This document shows positions 1-7,243 of a stretch of 64,000 nt of DNA, one piece after another. Numbering within the stretch: position 1 is the first letter of the stretch; every line of letters starts with the position of its first letter. The notes below the pieces were generated by a model. That model did no database searches, was not told the origin of the DNA, and was given only the letters and a program-made list of their open reading frames with translations. The stretch comes from Polynucleobacter yangtzensis (GTDB taxonomy: Bacteria > Pseudomonadota > Gammaproteobacteria > Burkholderiales > Burkholderiaceae). The stretch covers positions 1 through 64,000 of the forward strand of contig NZ_LOJI01000007.1 of NCBI RefSeq assembly GCF_001595965.1, given 5' to 3'. The translations under genes and the position numbers were made by a program.

Positions 1-132
1 GCGATGGGCGAGGCTGGCGTTACCAAGTGCCTAGAGATCATTCACAATGAACTGGACATCACCATGGCATTTACAGGTCATCGCGATATTCAGAATGTGA
101 CTAAAGATATTTTGTATCCAGGAACCTTTTAA
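1..132 (+). CDS. C-terminal end of FMN-dependent alpha-hydroxy-acid dehydrogenase (partial)
   Basis: Only the last 43 codons lie in the window, ending at TAA 130-132. The fragment contains GEAGV near the window edge, then an EL-D-TMAFTGHRDI stretch. This matches the end of the TIM barrel in L-lactate dehydrogenase, glycolate oxidase and mandelate dehydrogenase, where G-x-EGV..L..L..EL..TMALTG..DI is conserved. The family oxidises 2-hydroxy acids with FMN. Whether this one acts on lactate or glycolate cannot be told from the fragment. The next gene starts directly after the stop codon, so the two are probably co-transcribed. Confidence 0.8.
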   Translation, partial: AMGEAGVTKCLEIIHNELDITMAFTGHRDIQNVTKDILYPGTF

Positions 133-933
133 ATTTTTCACCTTCTCAACTACCCTCTTGCTGTCTTTGGCGTATCGCTTGTAGTATTCGCTTTCGCCGT
201 ATGGTTTGGGCATGCAGCACTTAGTCGCTATCGCACCAAAGACACCGAAACTTCTGAAGATCTAGGTATTATTCAGACGGCCACATTAACTTTGCTGGCG
301 CTCATCATTGGATTTACCTTCTCAATGGCTATCGATCGCCATGACCAGCGGGAAATTTTTGAGGAGGGCGAAGCAAATGCCATTGGAACTGAGTACCTGC
401 GGGCAGATCTTCTTCCCCCAAAGGCTTCAGCCGCAACTAAAGATCTATTGATCCAATACATAGATCAACGCATTCTGTTTTACTCCAAACAGAGTCCAGA
501 AAAGATTCAGGAAATTCGTAGCAAGACAGATCAGCTGCAAATGGCTCTCTGGAACGAAATTCTTCCTGTTGCTCGCACACAAGATACCCCCTCTATTGCA
601 CTAGTCACCTCCGGTATGAACGATGTCTTAAATGCCCAAGGTTATGTTCAGGCTGCTTGGTGGAATCGCATACCCTATACCGCCTGGACACTAATGGCTG
701 CCATAGCGCTTTGCGCAAATCTATTGGTGGGATTTGGTGCGCGTAATTTTCAGAAGAATACAGCCCTCTTCATGATCTTCCCCTTTGTCGTTTCAGTGTC
801 ATTCTTTTTGATTGCTGACATTGATAGTCCAAGAAGCGGTGTCATTCGAATTGAAGCCAGAAATTTAGTAGCACTTAAAAATAATCTAACGCAGCAGATG
901 GAAAAAGCCCAGCCATCAGTCGGCATTAAATAA
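133..933 (+). CDS. DUF4239 (bestrophin-like domain) membrane protein, probable ATT start
   Basis: The frame is open from base 133, right after the upstream stop, to TAA 931-933 and would encode 266 residues. The first TTG is at 292 and the first ATG at 325, and either would remove the first hydrophobic segment (about residues 4-28). An AGGA at 120-123 sits 9 bases before the ATT at 133, which is ideal ribosome-binding spacing, so I place the start there. The sequence has a hydrophobic N-terminus, an EDLG-I-Q segment, a second membrane segment with GFTFSMA, then EANAIGTEYLRADLLP. That pattern is typical of the DUF4239 bestrophin-like family. Two more hydrophobic segments follow near the C-terminus. 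Function is unknown; an ion channel role is only suggested by distant similarity. Confidence 0.75.
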   Translation: MFHLLNYPLAVFGVSLVVFAFAVWFGHAALSRYRTKDTETSEDLGIIQTATLTLLALIIGFTFSMAIDRHDQREIFEEGEANAIGTEYLRADLLPPKASAATKDLLIQYIDQRILFYSKQSPEKIQEIRSKTDQLQMALWNEILPVARTQDTPSIALVTSGMNDVLNAQGYVQAAWWNRIPYTAWTLMAAIALCANLLVGFGARNFQKNTALFMIFPFVVSVSFFLIADIDSPRSGVIRIEARNLVALKNNLTQQMEKAQPSVGIK

Positions 934-956
934 GCTTCACCATAAAGGCGGTCCAG

Positions 957-1148
957 ATGAAACGTGTAGTGGATGTTTTTAAAAACCGTGGCCGCGAGCT
1001 GGTCTGGACCTACGTCATTCATCTTCGGAATGACGAGGACTTTCACCCTGGACAGCTAGACTTTGAAGTAGAAGCCCTTAGACTTTCCCAGCTAGATAAA
1101 CGCGGCACAGTCAACGAACTCAGCGCCAGAGTACGCCTCAATAACTGA
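957..1148 (+). CDS. Small hypothetical protein (63 aa)
   Basis: The ATG at 957 is preceded by an AAAGGCGG ribosome-binding site and follows the DUF4239 gene by 23 bases on the same strand. The product is hydrophilic and mixed-charge, rich in R, L, E and D, with no signal peptide, membrane segment or metal motif. I do not recognise a family. An 8-base inverted repeat has arms at 950-957 and 1013-1020, and the first arm covers the gap between the ribosome-binding site and the start codon. A 98-codon frame on the opposite strand (750-1046) has no good ribosome-binding site, so this strand is preferred. Confidence 0.5.
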   Translation: MKRVVDVFKNRGRELVWTYVIHLRNDEDFHPGQLDFEVEALRLSQLDKRGTVNELSARVRLNN

Positions 1149-1192
1149 GTTTTTAAGGTTTTTTCTGGTAAATTACCCCTGGTATTGCTAAT

Positions 1193-1211
1193 GTTAATGA
1201 GATTCATTATC
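1193..1211 (-). promoter_or_regulatory. Probable Fur box
   Basis: Read on the minus strand, the 19 bases match the enteric Fur consensus GATAATGATAATCATTATC at 15 of 19 positions, including both outer hexamer cores. The site ends 4 bases before the first ATG of the cytochrome b561 gene, so Fur binding would block its promoter. Confidence 0.65.
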
Positions 1212-1215
1212 ATTT

Positions 1216-1782
1216 ATGATGAATCAACCTAATAACGGCAACCCCATGACTCGCACCAAATGCCATCCAGCCTCCATATTCTTTCATTGGTTTGTTTTCA
1301 TCCTTGTGGTGGCTGCCTTTATTGTCATTGAACTTAAAGGCCAGCTTCCTAAAGGGAGCGAGTATCGCGATTTATGTAAATCAGTCCATGGCGTTATTGG
1401 ACAGCTCATTTTTTTAGCAATGGCTGCTCGCTTGATGATCCGTTTAATTTATGGCGTACCTCAACCCACAAACCCAAAACAAGTAATTATTTCACTGGCT
1501 AAGGCAATGCATTGGCTGCTCTATGCACTTCTCTTGATATCCCCTATCTTCGGCATTCTGTATTTTCAGTATGGCGGCAAAGAAATTCACTTCTTTGGAC
1601 TGGTATGGCCTCAATTTGTTACCCCAAATCCTGAGATGAAAAAAGTGGTTGAAGGGATTCATGAATTTTTAGGAAATTCACTATATATATTGATTGGCAT
1701 ACATGCGATCGCTGGACTATGGCAACATTACGTAATCAAAGACGATACACTTCGTCGCATGTTGAATAAAGTGAATGCCTAA
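1216..1782 (+). CDS. Cytochrome b561 family protein
   Basis: The protein is about 188 residues with four hydrophobic segments, the size and shape of the CybB-type b561 family (E. coli CybB has 176). Candidate haem ligands are His in the HW motif of helix 1, the SVHGVIGQ segment, the MHWLLYALL segment and the IHAIAGLWQH segment. A typical ELKG-LPKG loop follows helix 1. These proteins pass electrons from membrane quinol to acceptors, in some cases superoxide. ATG 1246 is an alternative start that gives the usual short N-terminus MTRTK-HP; neither start has a strong ribosome-binding site. The Fur box upstream suggests iron control. Confidence 0.85.
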   Translation: MMNQPNNGNPMTRTKCHPASIFFHWFVFILVVAAFIVIELKGQLPKGSEYRDLCKSVHGVIGQLIFLAMAARLMIRLIYGVPQPTNPKQVIISLAKAMHWLLYALLLISPIFGILYFQYGGKEIHFFGLVWPQFVTPNPEMKKVVEGIHEFLGNSLYILIGIHAIAGLWQHYVIKDDTLRRMLNKVNA

Positions 1783-1805
1783 ACTAAAGCTGGAGTAATT
1801 ATTAA

Positions 1806-1982
1806 ATGAAGCCACTCTCTAAAAAAGCCAAGATGGCTGTCGGCTGGACAATCTTAATGACCGTCATTGGAACCGCTATGTTGCACCAGTGGCAATTCTT
1901 TGCGATGGGCTGCGCGTCCATTGCCTTATTGCTTGTAGCGAATCACTACGATCTTCTAAAAGATCCTGAAGACAAAAAATAA
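1806..1982 (+). CDS. Small membrane protein (58 aa)
   Basis: ATG 1806 follows a GGAG ribosome-binding site by about 10 bases and lies 23 bases after the cytochrome b561 stop. The product has a basic start (MKPLSKKAK), two hydrophobic segments at about residues 10-27 and 30-45, and a charged tail ending DPEDKK. It therefore looks like a small two-pass inner-membrane protein. I do not recognise a family. Its position makes it the second gene of a Fur-controlled transcript that ends at the hairpin right after its stop codon. Confidence 0.6.
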   Translation: MKPLSKKAKMAVGWTILMTVIGTAMLHQWQFFAMGCASIALLLVANHYDLLKDPEDKK

Positions 1983-2006
1983 TCCCACCTGTGTGGGGGT
2001 GGGATT
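1981..2006 (+). terminator. Strong hairpin after the b561 operon
   Basis: A perfect 9-base stem (AATCCCACC at 1981-1989 and GGTGGGATT at 1998-2006) closes an 8-base loop. It begins at the stop codon of the small membrane protein. There is no long T run, so termination efficiency is uncertain. The hairpin could serve both the rightward genes and the leftward Old Yellow Enzyme gene. Confidence 0.55.
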
Positions 2007-2038
2007 ACTGAGATGCACCCCAAAGTCTGGGACTTGTA

Positions 2039-3139
2039 TTAAAGAGTTGGGTAATCAGTGTAGCCGGCTTCACCACCACCATAAAATGTAGCGCGGTTAT
2101 ATGGATTTAAAGCGGCGCCTTTCTGGAATCTTTCTGCCAAATCTGGATTAGCAATATATATACGGCCATAAGCCACTGCATCGGCCAAGCCATCCTCTAG
2201 AACCTTCTCACCCATAGCTTGGTCATACCCACCAGCGGTGATAAATTTTCCTTTATAAGCGGCGCGGAACATTTCAGACGTGATGGGCGCATCTTCATTC
2301 ACTTGGTCGCCGCCTCCTGCGCTGGTTGAGCGCGGCTCAATCATATGCACATAGGACAAGTTATAAGTGTTGAGCTTTGCAATCGCAGCCGTAAACAAGG
2401 CAACTGGATCACTATCTCCCATATCGTTAAAAGTGCCGTAAGGCGAAAGGCGCACTCCCACCTTATCGCTTGAGAATATCTTGCAGACTGCATCGATGAC
2501 CTCACCCAATAAACGCAGGCGGTTCTCAATAGAGCCACCATATTCATCGGTGCGTTGATTGGTTTTATCTTGCAAGAACTGATCAAGCAGGTAGCCATTA
2601 GCAGAATGAATTTCAATGCCATCAAAGCCTGCAGCCTTTGCATTTTGAGCCGCCACCTCAAACTCTTTGAGTAAACGAGCGATATCTTCCACACTCATTG
2701 CGGTCGGTACTTCATAGTCATGCAGCTTCCAATCTGCACCATACGTTTGACCTGATGCAGCAATAGCTGAAGGCGCCTCAGGTGCGCCTTGCTCTGGATG
2801 CAAAGAAGAATGGGAGATACGACCTACATGCCATAACTGCGCAACGATTGATCCGCCCTTCGCGTGAACAGCCTCAACGATCTCTTTCCATGCTGCAGTC
2901 TGTTCTGCTGAATAAATTCCGGGTGTAGCAGGATAGCCTTTGCCCAATGGAGAAATTTGAGTTGCCTCAGTAATAATTAATCCAGCGCTGGCACGCTGTG
3001 CGTAATACGTCTTTGCTAATGGGTTTGGCACATCACCTGCAACCGCACGCATTCTAGTAAGCGGCGCCATGACTAGACGGTTTTTTAATTGAATTGAACC
3101 GAGACTAACCGGTGTGAACATGATTTCTTTGCCTGACAT
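2039..3139 (-). CDS. Old Yellow Enzyme family alkene reductase (N-ethylmaleimide reductase-like)
   Basis: The protein has 366 residues, normal for the NemA/OYE family of FMN enzymes that reduce activated C=C bonds, nitro compounds and electrophiles with NAD(P)H. Visible motifs are KNRLVMAPLTRMRA near the N-terminus, the TEATQISP loop, AQLWHVGR, the HSANGYLLDQFL segment with the substrate-binding His and Asn, the RTDEYGGSIENR motif, and a TAGGYD phosphate-binding loop near the end. The start at 3139 follows an AAAGG ribosome-binding site; a longer frame upstream has no support. It lies 84 bases downstream of oxyR on the same strand, so it is probably an OxyR-linked detoxification gene. Confidence 0.92.
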   Translation of the reverse strand: MSGKEIMFTPVSLGSIQLKNRLVMAPLTRMRAVAGDVPNPLAKTYYAQRASAGLIITEATQISPLGKGYPATPGIYSAEQTAAWKEIVEAVHAKGGSIVAQLWHVGRISHSSLHPEQGAPEAPSAIAASGQTYGADWKLHDYEVPTAMSVEDIARLLKEFEVAAQNAKAAGFDGIEIHSANGYLLDQFLQDKTNQRTDEYGGSIENRLRLLGEVIDAVCKIFSSDKVGVRLSPYGTFNDMGDSDPVALFTAAIAKLNTYNLSYVHMIEPRSTSAGGGDQVNEDAPITSEMFRAAYKGKFITAGGYDQAMGEKVLEDGLADAVAYGRIYIANPDLAERFQKGAALNPYNRATFYGGGEAGYTDYPTL

Positions 3140-3222
3140 TTGCTGCCTTTTTTGTAGTAATAAATTAGATGATGGACTGTAACAAGGATTGGTAATTTCT
3201 GCTGAGCAATGAACAAGCTTAA

Positions 3223-4128
3223 TTAGGTGCGACCAAATTGTTCGCGAATGCAATTAGCTAGCGCATTAAATTCTTGGGTATGTGCCGTCGATGATCGCGC
3301 AACCAAAGCAATCACTCTCTTAGGCGTAGGCGATGCCAACTCTTTCGCCACTAATTGAGAGTTATTCAATAAACTGCTCTTGACTGCCATGCCAGGAAGC
3401 AAAGCGATCCCAAGGCCTGACTCGACCATTTGCAATAGGGTTAGCAAACTCGTTGCCTCCAAGCCTTCAGCTTTGCGGATATCGGTTCTCCTACAAGCTT
3501 GCAAACTATGCTCTCGCAAGCAATGCCCCTCCTCTAACAATAAGAGTCGCTCAGCCATCTTGGCCGGCAAGGTTACCTCTTTACCTTTTAGAGCAGGATC
3601 ACCCTCTTTGGCAACCAACCAAAAGTGATCATCAAATAATTCTTGTACAAGTAGTCCACTGACGTCATATGGCAATGCAATCAAAGCAAAGTCTAACTTG
3701 TGCTCTGCAAGTCTTGAAAGTAGATTTGCTGTGAGATCTTCCCTAAGAGTAATTTTGAGATCCGGAAATCGCGCGCGGACTTCCGGCAAAACCACAGGCA
3801 ATAGGAATGGAGCGATAGTTGGTATAACCCCCAAACGAATTGTTGCGGTCATTGGCTTACCTGTTGCACCCGCATACTCCACCAAATCTTCAGAAGCAGC
3901 CAAAATCAGTTTGGCACGCTCGAGCACCTCTAACCCAATCGGGGTGATCGAAACATTTTGGCGATCACGCTCCACCAAATGGATACCTAGCGCTTCTTCC
4001 AGCTCCTTCAATCCCGCGCTTAATGTCGACTGCCCGACAAAGCAAGCTTGCGCAGCTCTGGTGAAATTGAGCTCTTTAGCCAAGGCGACGAAGTAACCCA
4101 ATTGCCTTAAAGATGGTAAATAAGCCAT
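3223..4128 (-). CDS. oxyR: Hydrogen peroxide-responsive LysR-family regulator OxyR
   Basis: The protein has 301 residues. A LysR helix-turn-helix lies at about residues 6-64 (NFTRAAQACFVGQSTLSAGLKELE), followed by a substrate-domain fold. The redox pair is intact: Cys203 in GHCLR and Cys212 nine residues on, the same spacing as E. coli C199 and C208. A conserved ATSL-TL motif and GLGIALLP follow, both typical of OxyR. The ATG at 4128 is preceded by AAGAGGA. A 15-base palindrome just upstream is a likely autoregulatory site. Neighbours (Old Yellow Enzyme, rubredoxin, rubredoxin reductase, SodB) fit an oxidative-stress regulon. Confidence 0.95.
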   Translation of the reverse strand: MAYLPSLRQLGYFVALAKELNFTRAAQACFVGQSTLSAGLKELEEALGIHLVERDRQNVSITPIGLEVLERAKLILAASEDLVEYAGATGKPMTATIRLGVIPTIAPFLLPVVLPEVRARFPDLKITLREDLTANLLSRLAEHKLDFALIALPYDVSGLLVQELFDDHFWLVAKEGDPALKGKEVTLPAKMAERLLLLEEGHCLREHSLQACRRTDIRKAEGLEATSLLTLLQMVESGLGIALLPGMAVKSSLLNNSQLVAKELASPTPKRVIALVARSSTAHTQEFNALANCIREQFGRT

Positions 4129-4143
4129 GTATATCCTCTTGTT

Positions 4144-4158
4144 ATCTAATTATTAGAT
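4144..4158. promoter_or_regulatory. Palindrome upstream of oxyR, candidate OxyR operator
   Basis: ATCTAATTATTAGAT is a perfect 15-base palindrome (7-base arms, one central base) lying 15 bases from the oxyR start codon. LysR-type regulators commonly bind an AT-rich dyad between themselves and a divergent gene. The E. coli OxyR consensus (ATAG/CTAT quarter sites) is not clearly present, so the assignment rests on symmetry and position. Bases 4159-4365, up to the rubredoxin start, hold AT-rich DNA with no other recognisable signal. Confidence 0.45.
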
Positions 4159-4365
4159 TATTTCTATTATATTGATTAATTCAGATGATTAATAAATTTG
4201 GCATATCCTGCACCGAGAGCGCTTGAATGGATTTTCACTGGTTCGCATAGAAGGCAGCCTTAAGCTTCATTCACTGGCCCTACAAAAAGTACCGCAGCAT
4301 TCTTAGAGTGACGCAGAAATAAATAAGAATTAAATCTAAAATCAACAACTCACCTGGGAATCAAT

Positions 4366-4533
4366 ATGAAAACTTACCAATGTATCGTATGCGGCTATAT
4401 TTATGATGAAGCAAAAGGAATTCCTGAGGATGGTATTCCAGCAGGAACACTCTGGGCCGATGTACCGGAAGACTGGGAATGTCCTGATTGCGGTGTTGCA
4501 AAAGCCGACTTTGAGATGGTTCAAGTAAGCTAA
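4366..4533 (+). CDS. Rubredoxin
   Basis: The product has 55 residues with two zinc-ribbon-like Cys pairs: CIVCGY near the N-terminus and CPDCGV near the C-terminus. Between them are the Y-YDEAKG, P-DGIPAGT and DVPEDW blocks that define rubredoxins. It holds one Fe(SCys)4 site and carries single electrons in the cytoplasm. It is only 56 bases upstream of a flavoprotein resembling rubredoxin reductase, its likely donor. In aerobes such pairs serve alkane hydroxylases or remove oxygen radicals. The oxyR neighbour and lack of a hydroxylase gene favour a stress role here, by inference. Confidence 0.95.
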   Translation: MKTYQCIVCGYIYDEAKGIPEDGIPAGTLWADVPEDWECPDCGVAKADFEMVQVS

Positions 4534-4589
4534 CACCCATTCGTCACAATTAACCCTATTTATTTTTCGTCACTTTGGAGAGCCCAGCT

Positions 4590-5759
4590 TTGGATCAAAC
4601 TACCCCTCAATCCGATTCCGCGATTGTCATCATTGGCAGCGGATTGGCTGGCTACACTGTTGCACGAGAAATTCGTAAACTGGATAAAGCAGCGCCCATC
4701 ACCTTAATAACAAGAGAGCCTGGTTATTTTTACTCAAAGCCAATGCTCTCTACAGCACTTGCCAGCAAGAAAGAAGCAATGCAGCTTGTCTCTACTGCGG
4801 CCGATGGTATGACAACGCAATTGGAGATGACGATCTTAAGTGAATGTAATGTTAGCGAGATTAACGCTGGCACTCAAACAATCAAAACCAGTAAGGGTGA
4901 TCTTCCTTATGGGAAACTGGTTATGGCATTAGGCGCCGATCAAATTCGTTTGCCATTACAGGGTAGCGCTGCCAACGAAGTCATCACTGTTAATGATCTT
5001 GAGGACTATGCCCGTTTTCGCACTGCTATCGAAGGCAAAAAGAAAGTTGCTATTCTGGGTGCAGGCCTGATTGGTTGTGAATTTGCCAATGATCTTGTGC
5101 TGGGTGGATATGAGGTAGATGTTATTGATTTAGCTCCACAGGCCTTGGGCCGTCTGTTGCCAGAAGCAGCTGCACTTGAGTTGCAAGAAAAGTTAAGTGC
5201 AGCCGGAGTACGTTGGCATCTGGATACAACTGTCAATGCCATTGACCATAAAGGAGACAGCCTACAGGTAACCTTGAAAAATGGCAGCACGATAAATTGC
5301 GATGTATTTTTGTCTGCCGTAGGTTTAAAACCGAGAATTGAATTAGCTAAAGCAACTGGCATAAATGTTGGCACTGGCATTCAGGTCAATCGCGAACTAG
5401 AAACCAATATCAAAAATATCTTTGCCATAGGAGATTGTGCCGAGGTAGATGGTTTAGTTTTGCCATACGTGATGCCCATCATGCAAGCAGCAAGAGCATT
5501 GGCACCGACCTTATTGGGTCAAGCCACAGCACTCACCTACCCTGCAATGCCTGTGATGGTGAAGACCCCTGCTTTGCCCACCATAGTTTCCCCACCAGCA
5601 AAGGGTGCAGAAGGTAAGTGGACTACCACCCCAGTAGAAGGCGGTCTAGAAGCCCGCTTTGAATCTGCTGACGGTAAGTTGTTGGGCTTTGCGCTAATGG
5701 GTACAGCCACAGCACAACGTGGCGCCCTCACCAAAGAACTACCAGCCATGCTGGCCTAA
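4590..5759 (+). CDS. FAD-dependent pyridine nucleotide oxidoreductase, rubredoxin reductase-like
   Basis: The protein has 389 residues. An N-terminal FAD-binding GSGLAGYTVAREIRK glycine loop, a central NAD(P)H loop (ILGAGLIGCEFAND), and a second FAD motif (IFAIGDCAEVDG) are all visible, as in AlkT-type rubredoxin and ferredoxin reductases. I choose TTG 4590 as the start because GGAG at 4577-4580 lies 9 bases before it. The earlier in-frame TTG at 4575 overlaps that ribosome-binding site. It likely oxidises NAD(P)H and reduces the rubredoxin encoded just upstream. Its terminator has been split by the IS element that follows. Confidence 0.88.
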   Translation: MDQTTPQSDSAIVIIGSGLAGYTVAREIRKLDKAAPITLITREPGYFYSKPMLSTALASKKEAMQLVSTAADGMTTQLEMTILSECNVSEINAGTQTIKTSKGDLPYGKLVMALGADQIRLPLQGSAANEVITVNDLEDYARFRTAIEGKKKVAILGAGLIGCEFANDLVLGGYEVDVIDLAPQALGRLLPEAAALELQEKLSAAGVRWHLDTTVNAIDHKGDSLQVTLKNGSTINCDVFLSAVGLKPRIELAKATGINVGTGIQVNRELETNIKNIFAIGDCAEVDGLVLPYVMPIMQAARALAPTLLGQATALTYPAMPVMVKTPALPTIVSPPAKGAEGKWTTTPVEGGLEARFESADGKLLGFALMGTATAQRGALTKELPAMLA

Positions 5760-5778
5760 GCAACGCCGATACCTAAAC

Positions 5779-5790
5779 AAAAAGGCCCGC
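5779..5790. terminator. Left half of a terminator split by the IS element
   Basis: AAAAAGGCCCGC is the left arm of what was a bidirectional hairpin. Its partner GCGGGCCTTTTCTTT lies at 7244-7258. Removing the IS and one CATT copy restores a 7-base GC stem with an ATT loop, flanked by A and T runs. In the present sequence the arms are 1.45 kb apart. Confidence 0.75.
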
Positions 5791-5847
5791 ATTTGAACTG
5801 CACCCCAAAAGTTGGACATCCGTCCAACCCAATCAGGTGCAGTTTTC

Positions 5848-6369
5848 ATGTCCAAATACAGCAAAGAGTTCAAGTTAGCAGTAATTCAGCATTATCTATC
5901 TGGCAGAGGTGGTTTTAAAACTGTTGCAGATCGGTATGGTGTTAAATATGCCTATGTTCGCAAATGGGTTCATGCCTTTGAAGCCCACGGGCAAAAAAGC
6001 TTTATAAAGGGTTGCGCTAAGTACTCGGGCGCCTTCAAGCTATCCGTCCTGCGATACATGGAGCAACACCAGCTCTCGATCAATCAAACGGCAGCCCACT
6101 TCAATATCCCAGCCCCAAGCTCCCTGCTAGTTTGGCGACGCCTCTACAATGAAGGCGGTATTACAGCCCTAGAACCCAAGCCCAAGGGACGGCCACCCAT
6201 GTCAAAACCTAGCGATATTAAGGCCTTGCTTGCCAAGCCCTTAAGCTCACTCACACATGAAGAGTTGCTGCGTAAAGCGCAGTATTTGGAAGTGGAGAAC
6301 GCTTATCTAAAAAAGCTCGAAGCCTTAACCCAGCAAAAGCACTTGGCAAGCAAGAACAAGTCCAAGTAA
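5848..6369 (+). CDS. IS3-family transposase OrfA
   Basis: The product has 173 residues and carries two helix-turn-helix units: KYSKEFKLAVIQHYL with VADRYGV, and KYSGAFKLSVLRYME with TAAHFNI. A leucine-zipper-like segment near the end (LLRKAQYLEVENAYLKKLEAL) follows, as in IS150 OrfA. Start ATG 5848 gives the usual MSKYSKEFK beginning, 54 bases from the left end. The frame ends at 6369. Part of the ribosomes should shift at 6309-6315 into orfB before this stop. Confidence 0.93.
   Translation: MSKYSKEFKLAVIQHYLSGRGGFKTVADRYGVKYAYVRKWVHAFEAHGQKSFIKGCAKYSGAFKLSVLRYMEQHQLSINQTAAHFNIPAPSSLLVWRRLYNEGGITALEPKPKGRPPMSKPSDIKALLAKPLSSLTHEELLRKAQYLEVENAYLKKLEALTQQKHLASKNKSK
6309..6315 (+). promoter_or_regulatory. 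Programmed -1 frameshift site A AAA AAG
   Basis: AAAAAAG lies in the correct phase for orfA (codons AAA and AAG at 6310-6315). Slipping back one base enters the frame that runs without a stop through orfB. This is the classical IS150/IS3 heptamer for making the OrfAB transposase. Confidence 0.88.
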
Positions 6370-6407
6370 TCACTGAGTTAAGGCAACACCATCCATTACA
6401 AGTCATT

Positions 6408-7208
6408 TTGCTGGTGGCCCAAATGCCTAAGAGCGTGTATTACTACTGGCGAGCAGCCAGTAGTAAAGCCGACTCTTATCGGGATGCTAAAGATCGGATT
6501 ACCCAGATCTTTAATACCCACCAGGGTCGGTATGGCTATCGGCGGGTGCATTTAGAGCTACGCAATCAGCAGCAATACCTCAACCACAAGACAGTACAAA
6601 AGCTCATGACCCAGTTAGGGCTGAGGTCCATGGTTCGCCCCAAGCGATATCGCTCATACATGGGGTCAGTAGGTAAAGCGGCGCCTAACTTGTTAGAGTG
6701 CAACTTTGTAGCTAGCAGGCCTAATCAAAAATGGGCTACTGATATCACCGAGTTCAATATCCGAGGGGAGAAGGTGTATCTCTCACCAATCTTAGATTTA
6801 TACAATCAGGAGATCGTCGCGTATGAGATTGGTGATCAACCCCAACTGAGCATGGTGACCACCATGCTCACTAAAGCCTTTAAGCATCTTCAGCAGGCTG
6901 ATAAGCCGATGCTGCACTCAGACCAAGGGTGGCAATACCAGATGGGGTTTTATCAACAGGCTTTGCACAAACAAGGGGTTACGCAAAGCATGTCTAGAAA
7001 AGGTAATTGCTTGGATAACGCCGTGATGGAGAACTGGTTTGGAATTATGAAGACCGAGTTCTTCTATCAAAAGAAGTTCGAGACTATCGAATCATTTAAG
7101 CAAGGGCTGCATGAATACATCCATTACTACAACCATGATCGAATTAAACAAAAACTAAAGGGATTAAGCCCGGTAAATTACCGAACTCAATCCCTCGTGC
7201 TAACCTAA
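6408..7208 (+). CDS. IS3-family transposase OrfB (integrase catalytic domain)
   Basis: This is the rve-type catalytic part of the OrfAB transposase. Counting from TTG 6408, the DDE triad is Asp112 (WATDITEF), Asp172 (HSDQGWQY) and Glu208 (MENWFG), with the DD(35)E spacing of the IS3 family. An HTH_21-like segment (GRYGYRRVHLEL) precedes it. The TTG has no convincing ribosome-binding site. The frame is open back to the slip site at 6309-6315, so the functional product is the OrfAB fusion. It ends 31 bases inside the right end of the element. Confidence 0.93.
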   Translation: MLVAQMPKSVYYYWRAASSKADSYRDAKDRITQIFNTHQGRYGYRRVHLELRNQQQYLNHKTVQKLMTQLGLRSMVRPKRYRSYMGSVGKAAPNLLECNFVASRPNQKWATDITEFNIRGEKVYLSPILDLYNQEIVAYEIGDQPQLSMVTTMLTKAFKHLQQADKPMLHSDQGWQYQMGFYQQALHKQGVTQSMSRKGNCLDNAVMENWFGIMKTEFFYQKKFETIESFKQGLHEYIHYYNHDRIKQKLKGLSPVNYRTQSLVLT

Positions 7209-7243
7209 CTAAACCGTCCAGCTTTTGGGGGTCGGTTCACATT

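Larger units (their letters stand above)
5794..7239 (+). mobile_element. Complete IS3-family (IS150-type) insertion sequence
   Basis: The element is 1446 bases. Its ends are imperfect inverted repeats of about 24 bases: the left starts TGAACTGCACCCCAAAAG, and the right, read inward, starts TGAACCGACCCCCAAAAG. A 4-base direct repeat CATT flanks it (5790-5793 and 7240-7243), a normal IS3-family target duplication. It carries orfA and orfB with an A AAA AAG slip site. Both frames are intact and the DDE residues are present, so it may be active and recent. It sits inside the terminator between the rubredoxin reductase gene and the membrane protein downstream of sodB. Confidence 0.95.

Noticed and set aside
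750..1046. 98-codon frame on the minus strand
   Set aside because: It overlaps the end of the DUF4239 gene in antisense, has no ribosome-binding site and its sequence is not protein-like; the plus-strand 63-residue frame fits better.
2341..2694. 117-codon frame on the minus strand
   Set aside because: It lies wholly inside the Old Yellow Enzyme gene in another frame, whose protein has clear family motifs.
3698..4096. 132-codon frame on the plus strand
   Set aside because: It is antisense to oxyR, which has intact motifs and a good ribosome-binding site.
5006..5380. 124-codon frame on the minus strand
   Set aside because: It is antisense to the flavoprotein gene with conserved FAD and NAD motifs.
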